Source: Bacillota bacterium (GTDB taxonomy: Bacteria > Bacillota > Sulfobacillia > Sulfobacillales > Sulfobacillaceae). From it: a stretch of 33,409 bases of DNA. Location of the stretch: the NCBI GenBank assembly GCA_021797675.1, contig JAJZZH010000078.1, positions 1 through 33,409 on the forward strand. Direction: 5' to 3'. Below are positions 21,461-28,768 of this stretch, in pieces. A program made the position numbers and the translations under genes. Below the pieces are notes generated by a model. The model had not been told where the DNA came from. It was given only the letters and a program-made list of their open reading frames with translations, and made no database searches. How positions within the stretch are numbered: the stretch's first letter is position 1; each line of letters opens with the position of its first letter.

Positions 21461-23617
21461 TCAGAGCATGAAGTAAGGATCAATCGTCACCTGAACCCCC
21501 GAACGGCCCTTGAGGACGGCCCCCAACCGGTCGAGTTGAGCGCCGCGCACCGCGCTTTTGAGTAAAATGTGAAATCGAAAGAATTCCCGGACTTTCGCGA
21601 TCGGCGCCGGCGCGGGCCCCAGCACGGCCACCGCGCCATCCACCTGGGAACGCACCAGGTCCGCCGTTTCCTGCGCCATCTCCCGCGCCTTGTGCTCGTC
21701 CCGATCGCGAATCTCAAGCAGCCACAGCTGGCGGAACGGGGGATACCCGGCCGCCTCCCGATACTGCAGTTCCTCATCAAGAAAACCCTGATAATCCGCC
21801 TGTACCGCCCGAACAATCGCATAGTGTTCAGGGTTATAGGTCTGAATCACCACGTGGCCGGGGATTTGTCCCCGGCCCGCGCGGCCGGATGCCTGCACCA
21901 GCAGCTGAAAGGTCCGCTCCCCGCTACGGAAATCGGGAAAATTCAGCGAAACGTCGGCGGCCAAAATCCCCACCAACGTCACCATGGGCCAGTCCATGCC
22001 CTTGGCGATCATTTGGGTTCCCACCAGGATGTCCGCCTCCCGCCGGGAAAAGGCCCGCCACATCCGCTCATGGCTCTCCCGCCCGCTCAGCGTGTCGCGA
22101 TCGGCGCGGAGCACCCGCGCCTGGGGCCATAAGCGGGCCACGGCCTCCACCACCCGCTCCGTGCCCGCGCCAAAATAGCGGATGCGCTCGCTCGCGCAAC
22201 GCGGACAGCGTCGGGGCGGAACCGTCTCGTAGAAACAATAGTGACAGCTCAAACGTCCTGTTTCCTGATGATAGGTTAGGGTCACAGAACAGTGCGGGCA
22301 ACTGAGCGAGGCGCCGCAATCGCGACAAAATATGTAGGTCGCGTATCCGCGTCGGTTCAAGAACAAAATCGTCTGCCGTCCAGCGGCCAACGTCTGGGTG
22401 ACCGCCTCCATCAATGCTCCGCTGAACATTTCATGGTTCCCATTGCGTAACTCGGCGCGCATGTCGACAATGGTCACTTGGGGCAGCGGGCGCTGCATGA
22501 CCCGTTCGGTCAGTCGAATCCACCCAATCTGCCCATTTCGCGCCCGCCAAGCACTGTCGAGAGCTGGCGTCGCACTACCCAAGATGCACTGTGCTCCCTC
22601 CCGGCGCGCCCGTTCTTCAGCGACCTCGCGAGCATGGTAGCGCGGATGCTCGTCTTGTTTGTAGGTGGTTTCGTGTTCTTCGTCGAGTACAATTAGGCCC
22701 AGGCAAGGAAACGGCAAAAAGATCGCAGAGCGTGCACCCACCACCACCGGAGTCGTCCCCCGCCGCACCCGCCGCCACGTCTCCGCCCGTTGACCCCGGG
22801 AGAGTCCCGAATGCCACACTTCCACCCGGCTGCCGAACCGTTCTCGAAAGCGGGCCACCGTCTGCGGCGTCAAGGCGATTTCCGGCACCAGGACCATGGC
22901 CTGCCTTCCATCCGCCAGCGTCTTTTCGATCCGCTCCATATACACTTCCGTTTTTCCCGAGCCGGTCACGCCTTCCAAGAGCCAAACTCCAGACGCCCCC
23001 GACAACCGCTGCACAGCGTCTCGTTGCTCGGCATTGAGTTGAACGGCGGGCTTCTGCGGAAGCTCCTGCACCTCGTTCACCGGCACGATCAGGCCCTGAC
23101 GGCGAAGCGCGACAAACACAGCGGACGATGCCGACCCCGCAGCCAACATCTCCTCCCGGGTAGACGGACCATGTTCCCGCAGCCATTCCCACATCGCCCG
23201 TTGGTGCACGGCTCTCGGACCCGGGGAACGCTCGCCTGCCCGCCAGCGCGCAGGCGGGCTCTCAAGCCCATGCGCGCCTTGACGCACTCCGGGAGGGATC
23301 ATGGCACGCACCGTTTGGCCAATAAAAGCGAGGTACCGCTCGCTCATCCACAGGGCAAGTTCGGTCAATTGGGGCGTTAGGGTGGGTTCGTCGTCCAGCA
23401 CCGCCAGCACTGACCGAATCTTCGGATCGGTGGCAAACTGGAGAGGCATTGGCTGTTCGCGAAGAACGACACCCGTCGCGGTACCGCGACCGAGGGGGAC
23501 TTCAATCCGGTGGCCAACCCAGTCTTGCGGCCCCTCGGGCCCAGCCCGGTAACTCCAAAGACGGTCCAAGTCCCCAACCGCGCGTTCGATCGCAACGTCC
23601 ACCAATCTCTGCTCCAT
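21461..23617 (-). CDS. priA: Primosomal replication-restart helicase PriA
   Basis: 718 residues. A 3'-end-binding N-terminal domain (1-~105), a winged-helix, then the helicase core with GVTGSGKTEVY (Walker A), DEEHETTYKQ (DEEH box), GSATPALDS and QASGRAGRG (motif VI). Eight Cys in four pairs (CRDC, CPHC, CHYC, CPRC) form the two-zinc domain inserted in the core. PriA restarts collapsed forks and loads the replicative helicase. The ATG at 23617 has no clear ribosome binding site; the decayed IS607-type element ends just upstream, so the natural leader, and coupling to coaBC, may have been lost. Confidence 0.96.
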   Translation of the reverse strand: MEQRLVDVAIERAVGDLDRLWSYRAGPEGPQDWVGHRIEVPLGRGTATGVVLREQPMPLQFATDPKIRSVLAVLDDEPTLTPQLTELALWMSERYLAFIGQTVRAMIPPGVRQGAHGLESPPARWRAGERSPGPRAVHQRAMWEWLREHGPSTREEMLAAGSASSAVFVALRRQGLIVPVNEVQELPQKPAVQLNAEQRDAVQRLSGASGVWLLEGVTGSGKTEVYMERIEKTLADGRQAMVLVPEIALTPQTVARFRERFGSRVEVWHSGLSRGQRAETWRRVRRGTTPVVVGARSAIFLPFPCLGLIVLDEEHETTYKQDEHPRYHAREVAEERARREGAQCILGSATPALDSAWRARNGQIGWIRLTERVMQRPLPQVTIVDMRAELRNGNHEMFSGALMEAVTQTLAAGRQTILFLNRRGYATYIFCRDCGASLSCPHCSVTLTYHQETGRLSCHYCFYETVPPRRCPRCASERIRYFGAGTERVVEAVARLWPQARVLRADRDTLSGRESHERMWRAFSRREADILVGTQMIAKGMDWPMVTLVGILAADVSLNFPDFRSGERTFQLLVQASGRAGRGQIPGHVVIQTYNPEHYAIVRAVQADYQGFLDEELQYREAAGYPPFRQLWLLEIRDRDEHKAREMAQETADLVRSQVDGAVAVLGPAPAPIAKVREFFRFHILLKSAVRGAQLDRLGAVLKGRSGVQVTIDPYFML

Positions 23618-23623
23618 GATCGG

Positions 23624-23977
23624 CTAAACCGGCGCGCCAGCGCGCGCCCTGAGAACTGCCTGACGTGAAGCAGGATCTTGAGATGCCCATGCTCTTTTCT
23701 TCAAGCCGAGTTGGCCATTTTGTCCGGAAAACCGTCGCCGGCCCGCGGCACGCATGCTGGCCATCGACGCCGGCCGGACATCACCATGCATCCCGTGCCG
23801 CTGCGGAAGCGCCCGATATTGAATGACATGCCATGGCGGGTTGGGCGCTTTGACCACGGCATGGTGCCTCGCTGGGTACAATTGGTTCCAGCAGGCTAAT
23901 ACCCCAGCACCCTGCTTCAAGCGGACAGCGGGTTCCGCCGTCGAACGGAGACGGATCTCGTGGGCTAACGTCGGCAT
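23624..23977 (-). pseudogene. N-terminal remnant of a TnpB gene
   Basis: The frame from ATG 23977 starts MPTLAHEIRLRSTAEPAVRL, close to the usual TnpB opening (a strand, then a T-x-EQ-x2-L helix), and keeps a plausible trace further on (GQNGQLGLKKRAWASQD). The rest is scrambled and there is no RuvC core; the frame ends next to priA. It follows the resolvase remnant in the order of an IS607-type element (serine resolvase then TnpB, overlapping starts). Confidence 0.5.
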
Positions 23978-24572
23978 TCAGCGCCTCCTTTAAGCTCTTG
24001 CGGTAGTTCCGTAGGCCATCCAAGCGCGCCGAAAAGCCCTCCGTGATGTCGAGTAAATCCTCGACTAATTCCTGCTCGGGCGACAGGTGTTCCTGATCAA
24101 GCACCAGGATTTCACAACCGTGCTGCTGACTGAAGCGTTAAAACCACGCGTAGCCAAGTCGCGTCAAACGCTCTTGGTGGGCCAGAATGAAAGTCCCAAT
24201 CTTTCCCGCGTCAATGGCGTCCATCAAGCCCAGGAACCGCTTGCGGTGGAAGTTCATGCCCCCCGCCGACCTCTTCGATGAATTCCACGTTGGCGAGTCA
24301 GCGCGCCGTGCAGAACTGTTCTAATGCGAGCCGCTGAGTCTTCAACTCCGGTCGCTGTCTTTGGCCGCTCACCCAAAAATAGGCCACAATCTTCCGCGGA
24401 CCGGGCGGATTCGGCCGCTGGTGTCGAAATGCCCGGACTTGGTCTGCGGCACCATAGCGGCGACCCGTCACCGTCTCCGCTGGCGTCGCCCCTGCCGATC
24501 CCAACGCTGGATCGTCTTGCTGTTCACCCCGAGCAGATGGGCTACCTGGCGACTTGTCAGTGTGCGTTCCAT
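23978..24572 (-). pseudogene. Decayed IS607-type serine recombinase
   Basis: Reading the minus strand from ATG 24572: MERTLTSRQVAHLLGVNSKT is the N-terminal MerR-like helix-turn-helix of IS607 resolvases; after a frameshift IVAYFWVSGQRQRPELKTQR is the catalytic region (the Ser is there, but the YxRVS Arg has become Trp), ending LALEQFC. A later segment reads ILVLDQEHLSPEQELVEDLL and then SARLDGLRNYRKSLKEAL, the usual C-terminus. At least two frameshifts and an in-frame stop separate these parts. It sits between coaBC and priA and breaks the core operon. Confidence 0.6.
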
Positions 24573-24616
24573 GGGCGTATTATACATTGTTGAGCACCGT
24601 CGAGCAATCTATATGA

Positions 24617-25813
24617 TCATGACTCCTCAGTCTGCGTCGACAGCCTTCGGGCCACCCGGTCCAGGACCTTAGACGCCGTTTCTGGTTTGCTGGTTACCGA
24701 CTCCTCTGGGCCGTTGGGGCCTATGATCATGCCCTGATACGGCAGATCGGAAAACCCTTGCGCGGGGCCAACCGTGTTGGCGACCACCCAATCCAAACCC
24801 TTTTCCCGCAGTTTGCGGGCAGCCGACTCCACTTGCGCGTGAGTCTCCGCGGCGAATCCCACCACCACCGTGTGGCCGTCTTTGACTCGGCAAAACTCCT
24901 GCAACGTGTCGGGATTCCGCTTCATTTCCCATAAGAGCCCCACGTTCGCCTTGTGTTGCTTGAGCGAACTCCGCTGCTTCGGCCGAAAATCGCTCACCGC
25001 GGCGGTAGCAATCAGGGCGTCGGCGTTCGCCGCTCGCTCCAATAAGGCTTCCAACAACTCCTCTGCGCTGACAATCCGAACAACCTCCACCCGTCGGATC
25101 CATCCCGCCGACAACTCGACACCAGGGCCGACCAGCAGGCTAACCGTGGCTCCCCGCCGCAGCGCCTCCCGCGCCAATGCCAATCCCATGGTTCCGGTGG
25201 AGGGGTTGGTCAGAATACGCACCGGGTCAAAGTGCTCCCAGGTGGGGCCCGCTGTCACCAGAATCACCCGCCCTGCCAAATCTTTGTTCACCGTCAGGTC
25301 GTCCACCGCGTTCACGATGTCTTCCGGCTCGGCCATCCGGCCGTTGCCTTCCATCCCCGACGCCGTTCTGCCATAGACGGGCCCGACCCAGACCACGCCA
25401 TCGGCGGTCAACCGCTGAACGTTCCGCTGTATGGCCGGATGATCCCACATATGCGGTTCCATCGCCGGGGCAACAATGCACGGACCGCGAAATCCCAGAT
25501 AGACCAGGCTCAGCATGTCATCCGCCGTTCCGGCAACCATCCGGGCAATGCGATCGGCGGTGGCCGGAGCCACGATCATCGCGTCAGCCCAACGGGCCAG
25601 CGCAACATGGCTGAGGGGGCCACGAGGACCGTCAGCCGCCGACAATCCGACCGGTCGACCGGTTAAGGCGGCAAATGTCAACGGGCCCACGAATTGGGTC
25701 GCTGCCTCGCTCATGACCGTCTCAACTTCGTGGCCCGCCTGCACCAGTCGACTCGCGACCTCCGCCACCTTATAGGCAGCAATCCCTCCGGCCACGCCGA
25801 GCACTATGCGCAT
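24617..25813 (-). CDS. coaBC: Bifunctional phosphopantothenoylcysteine decarboxylase/synthetase CoaBC
   Basis: 398 residues. The N-terminal FMN-dependent CoaC half has GVAGGIAAYK, the catalytic His in SHVALARWADAMIVAPATAD, and PAMEPHMWDHPA (the PAMNxxMW-type substrate clamp). The C-terminal CoaB half has NPSTGTMGLALA and the LKQHKANVGL...KRNPDTL region; the KxKK motif is loose here (QHKAN). It converts 4'-phosphopantothenate to phosphopantetheine in CoA synthesis. The ATG at 25813 is three bases after the rpoZ stop, so translation is probably coupled. Confidence 0.95.
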   Translation of the reverse strand: MRIVLGVAGGIAAYKVAEVASRLVQAGHEVETVMSEAATQFVGPLTFAALTGRPVGLSAADGPRGPLSHVALARWADAMIVAPATADRIARMVAGTADDMLSLVYLGFRGPCIVAPAMEPHMWDHPAIQRNVQRLTADGVVWVGPVYGRTASGMEGNGRMAEPEDIVNAVDDLTVNKDLAGRVILVTAGPTWEHFDPVRILTNPSTGTMGLALAREALRRGATVSLLVGPGVELSAGWIRRVEVVRIVSAEELLEALLERAANADALIATAAVSDFRPKQRSSLKQHKANVGLLWEMKRNPDTLQEFCRVKDGHTVVVGFAAETHAQVESAARKLREKGLDWVVANTVGPAQGFSDLPYQGMIIGPNGPEESVTSKPETASKVLDRVARRLSTQTEES

Positions 25814-25816
25814 ACG

Positions 25817-26026
25817 TTACTTAATCCCCGCCTGTGGAACTACCAGCCGGATCGCACCCGCCCAAATCTCTTGCAAGGCGATGGTGACGGGCTTGACAGC
25901 TCCGCCTTCGGTCAACGGCGGGGCACCGTCCATAATCGCACGCCCCCGCTTGGCTGCTCCCACCACCAAAGCATACTTGCTCCCCGCCTGTTGGGCGAGC
26001 TGCCCTACGCGATATCCGTCGCTCAC
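25817..26026 (-). CDS. rpoZ: RNA polymerase omega subunit
   Basis: 69 residues starting with GTG at 26026, with GGAGG seven bases upstream and 18 bp after remA. The omega signature KYALVVGAAKRGRAIMDG and the C-terminal VTIALQEIWAG are clear. Omega helps fold and retain the beta' subunit. In B. subtilis gmk lies between remA and rpoZ; it is missing here. Confidence 0.93.
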   Translation of the reverse strand: MSDGYRVGQLAQQAGSKYALVVGAAKRGRAIMDGAPPLTEGGAVKPVTIALQEIWAGAIRLVVPQAGIK

Positions 26027-26044
26027 CTTTCAGCCTCCGTGTGT

Positions 26045-26359
26045 CTAGTCTTCCCCGCCGTCGCCGGCATCTTTGTCGTTAGCCGATTCCTCAGCTTCGG
26101 TGTCCATGGTGGGAGCCTCGCGGCTAGTTAGACGATTGGCCACCGTTTCCGGCTGCACGGCGGACAAAATCACGTGGTCACTATCGGTGATAATGACCGC
26201 CCGCGTCCTTCGGCCATACGTGGCGTCCACCAGTACGCCCCGGTCCCGTGCTTCGGTAATAATCCGCTTAATCGGAGCCGAATCCGGACTGACGATGGCG
26301 ACGATGCGATTGGCGGAGACGATATTCCCGAACCCAATGTTGACCAACTTAATGTCCAA
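26045..26359 (-). CDS. remA: Extracellular matrix regulatory protein RemA
   Basis: The DUF370/RemA core is nearly canonical: [50 protein letters not shown] and [18 protein letters not shown]. RemA is a DNA-binding ring-forming activator of matrix and osmoprotection genes in Bacillus. I choose TTG 26359 as start: it has GGGAGG seven bases upstream and matches the family N-terminus; TTG 26365 is too near that site. An acidic tail of about 25 residues rich in Asp/Glu follows the core. It begins the rpoZ-coaBC operon; the usual upstream yicC homologue is absent. Confidence 0.93.
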   Translation of the reverse strand: MDIKLVNIGFGNIVSANRIVAIVSPDSAPIKRIITEARDRGVLVDATYGRRTRAVIITDSDHVILSAVQPETVANRLTSREAPTMDTEAEESANDKDAGDGGED

Positions 26360-26365
26360 CCCCAA

Positions 26366-26925
26366 GCCTCCCGATCCGCGGCAAATTGATTGCTCCTGAA
26401 CCCCTCCGGTCAGAGCAGATCTTAGGCGATCCCCTCCAACCCTGTCAATTGTAGCCTAAACTCGCCCGTTTTTCGATGTGCCTGCCTTTTGGGCCATGAA
26501 AGCGCGCGATTTTCCGCCCGCAAGATGCAGCGTGCTCGTCGCTGGTCTGCCATGCACCGCCGGTCCCCATCGGACCGCCGAGGGTTCGCCCAACCCCGGC
26601 GCCGATCCCCTTACCCCGGCCGCCCGCCGATCGACACCGCACGCATATCGTCCGTTGCTTGCGTCTTTATTGAGCGACGCTCCGTTCTCCCGAGTACCGC
26701 AGTGGGCGCAAGATTCCGACAACCTTGCCCGCTCCAGATTTCACGGAACCGCGAGCCACGGCAAAGGCACAATGGCCTCGCGCAACCGATTCGGTCCTTA
26801 ACTTAGCTCAACCTGATGGGTGGTGATAGGATGATGCGAAAATCCCTGTGGCCGCGCGCAAGCGCATCCCCTATGCCCGCGGCACGCTGCGACACAGCCC
26901 AGCAGGCAGGTGGACTCCTCAGCCC
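26366..26925. other. Gene-poor gap where yicC is expected
   Basis: 560 bp between remA and the DedA promoter. The minus frame at 26722-26456 reads CAHCGTRENGASLNKDASNG, faintly like the C-terminal zinc ribbon of TnpB (CxxCG... N-ASLN), so IS debris is possible. No intact gene or RNA is evident. Confidence 0.3.
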
Positions 26926-26954
26926 TTAAACTCGCCTCATCCACGATATATAAT
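26926..26954 (+). promoter_or_regulatory. Candidate sigma-A promoter of the DedA gene
   Basis: A perfect TATAAT at 26949-26954 with TTAAAC at 26926-26931, 17 bases apart. The transcript would have a leader of about 90 nt before the GTG at 27050; I see no recognisable riboswitch in it. Confidence 0.5.
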
Positions 26955-27049
26955 AGTGAGGAAGGCTTGGCAGGGGGGATGATCCTCGCCTTTGACGCGC
27001 TACGAGCCCCCGGGCGACTCAAACAACTATCTAAGCAAGAGGAGACGTC

Positions 27050-27664
27050 GTGCTATCCCTCATTCACACGGTATCGTCCTGGCTCGAACGATTCGGCTAT
27101 CCATCGATCATCGCGGTTCTGTTTGCCGAGAGCCTAGGCATCCCCAGCCCTTCCGAAATCATTTTGTTGTTCGCTGGATATCTGATATGGAAGGACCACC
27201 TGTCATTCCCATTGGTCGTCGTTTCCGGGGCCCTGGGTAGCACGATGGGCGCGATCGGCGCTTACCTGCTGGCTAATCGGGGAGGCCGCCGTCTGATGCT
27301 CGGGCGCTTTCGCTTTATTTTTAAGAGTCCTGAACAATTGCAACGCTGGGAGCGCTATTTTCTAGACCACGGCGACCGGATCATCATTGTTGGTCGCATT
27401 ATCTCCGGCGTCCGCGCCATCATTTCGTATCCCGCCGGCCTGTTCAACATGCCGTTTCTTCGCTTTATCGTCTATACCGCAATTGGGTCGATCCTGTGGC
27501 CACTGATTGCGGTGACTGCGGGTTATATGCTGGGCCCCGAGGTAAAACCGGGCATCATGGTCATCCATCGCTACGAAATGCCCGTGATCATTGTGTCGGT
27601 GCTGGCTGCACTGGCATGGTGGTACCGTCGCCGACGACGTCGCTTGCGTGCGCCGAATTCCTGA
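27050..27664 (+). CDS. DedA-family membrane protein
   Basis: 204 residues, GTG start at 27050 with AGAGGAG about six bases upstream. The DedA signature is present: AESLGIPSPSEIILLFAGYL with the conserved Glu/Pro/Ser, ALGSTMGAIGAYLLANRGG, and the Arg motif GRIISGVRAIISYPAGLFNMP; about four to five hydrophobic segments and a very basic C-terminal tail (RRRRRRLR). DedA proteins are half-conserved membrane proteins that flip lipids such as undecaprenyl phosphate or PE. The stop codon is only a few bases from the left end of a MITE, which fills the whole space to the convergent dapF. Confidence 0.88.
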   Translation: MLSLIHTVSSWLERFGYPSIIAVLFAESLGIPSPSEIILLFAGYLIWKDHLSFPLVVVSGALGSTMGAIGAYLLANRGGRRLMLGRFRFIFKSPEQLQRWERYFLDHGDRIIIVGRIISGVRAIISYPAGLFNMPFLRFIVYTAIGSILWPLIAVTAGYMLGPEVKPGIMVIHRYEMPVIIVSVLAALAWWYRRRRRRLRAPNS

Positions 27665-27665
27665 C

Positions 27666-27793
27666 TTAGGAGCCTGTCCATCAATCCCAATCCCGACCAT
27701 CTGCAATACAACATCTAGGACCAGCGATTGACCATGCGCCATAAATATTGAAATGGGTACGGTTCCCGGTCCGATAAATGGACAAACTCCTAG
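27666..27793. mobile_element. MITE family 1, copy B
   Basis: 120-bp element (27670-27789) with terminal repeats GAGCCTGTCCATCAAT and, from the right, GAGTTTGTCCATTTAT. The flanking tetranucleotides are TTAG and CTAG, i.e. a CTAG duplication with one change. It shares its interior with copy C (including a 25-bp identical run), in inverted orientation. It exactly fills the convergent gap between the DedA gene and dapF, where its dyad could act as a terminator for both. Confidence 0.75.
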
Positions 27794-27804
27794 GCCGGGC
27801 CACC

Positions 27805-28665
27805 CTATTTCGGCGCATAGATGCCTTCACCGACCTCCACCGCCGGTCCTGTCAAAACCATGTGCCCGCTGGCGGCAACGTATTCCGCCACGAGTTCACC
27901 GCCCGGCACCGACACCGTGACTCGGGTGTCGGTTCGTCCGCTGGCGGACGCCACCGCCACCGCGGCGGCGACCCCGGTGCCGCAAGCCAGCGTCGCTCCG
28001 GCTCCCCGTTCCCAATGTCGCATGCGAATTGCCGTTCGGGACTCGACGGCCACCGAATGCACATTAATCCGCCGGGGAAACCAGGGATGTCGTTCCAGCC
28101 GAGGCCCCAACCGGGCCAGTTGTTCATCATCCCATAGCGGTCCAAATATGATGAGATGCGGGTTGCCCATCGACACCGCGGTAGCCCGAATGATCTCGCC
28201 GTCCACTTCGAGCGCATCATCGCGAAACGGCGTGTCGGGGTCGCCGACGGCAATCCCGATGGCTGCCCGCGACCAGCGCGGCGGACCCATGTCGACCTGA
28301 ATGTGCGTCGCTCGGCCCCGCTCAACCGCCACCACCCTCGGATACAATACCCCGGCACCCGTTTCGACAGCCTGTTCTTCACCGAATTCACGCCGGTCGT
28401 AGAGCCACTTGGCCAGCCCGCGCAAGCCGTTGCCACACATCTCTGATTCACTGCCGTCCGCATTGAAAATGCGCATGCCCACCGGGGCCACGGCTGAGGG
28501 AACCACGAGGATGATGCCGTCGGCGCCGATTCCGAAGTGGCGGTCGGACATTGTCCGCGCTAAGTCGGCCCAGTCGCGCTCCGGCAGAGCGCGGGCATCG
28601 ATATACAGATAGTCATTGCCTAATCCGTGCAATTTCGTAAACCGCACTTCGCCGCCGGTTTCCAT
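27805..28665 (-). CDS. dapF: Diaminopimelate epimerase
   Basis: 286 residues from the ATG at 28665, which has AAAGGAG nine bases upstream; the open frame further up is the end of the ATPase gene in another frame. Catalytic Cys pair: EMCGNGLRG and LACGTGVAAAVA; also FTKLHGLGNDY and SMGNPHLIIF. It converts LL- to meso-diaminopimelate for lysine and peptidoglycan. It stands between the Ca2+-ATPase and the remA group, an insertion relative to B. subtilis. Confidence 0.95.
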   Translation of the reverse strand: METGGEVRFTKLHGLGNDYLYIDARALPERDWADLARTMSDRHFGIGADGIILVVPSAVAPVGMRIFNADGSESEMCGNGLRGLAKWLYDRREFGEEQAVETGAGVLYPRVVAVERGRATHIQVDMGPPRWSRAAIGIAVGDPDTPFRDDALEVDGEIIRATAVSMGNPHLIIFGPLWDDEQLARLGPRLERHPWFPRRINVHSVAVESRTAIRMRHWERGAGATLACGTGVAAAVAVASASGRTDTRVTVSVPGGELVAEYVAASGHMVLTGPAVEVGEGIYAPK

Positions 28666-28768
28666 CTTGACCACTCCTTTGCCCGGCCCTCTTTCCCGCC
28701 GTGACACGGCGGTCGGGCTCGCTTCCCATTTTACAATACCGACTCCGGCGGTGCGCGCATGCGTGGGC

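Noticed and set aside
26456-26722. TnpB C-terminal zinc ribbon remnant
   Set aside because: The CxxCG and N-ASLN hints are too weak to call; kept only as a note in the gap entry.
26955-27049. Riboswitch in the DedA leader
   Set aside because: About 90 nt with some pairing potential, but no known aptamer signature or terminator stem.
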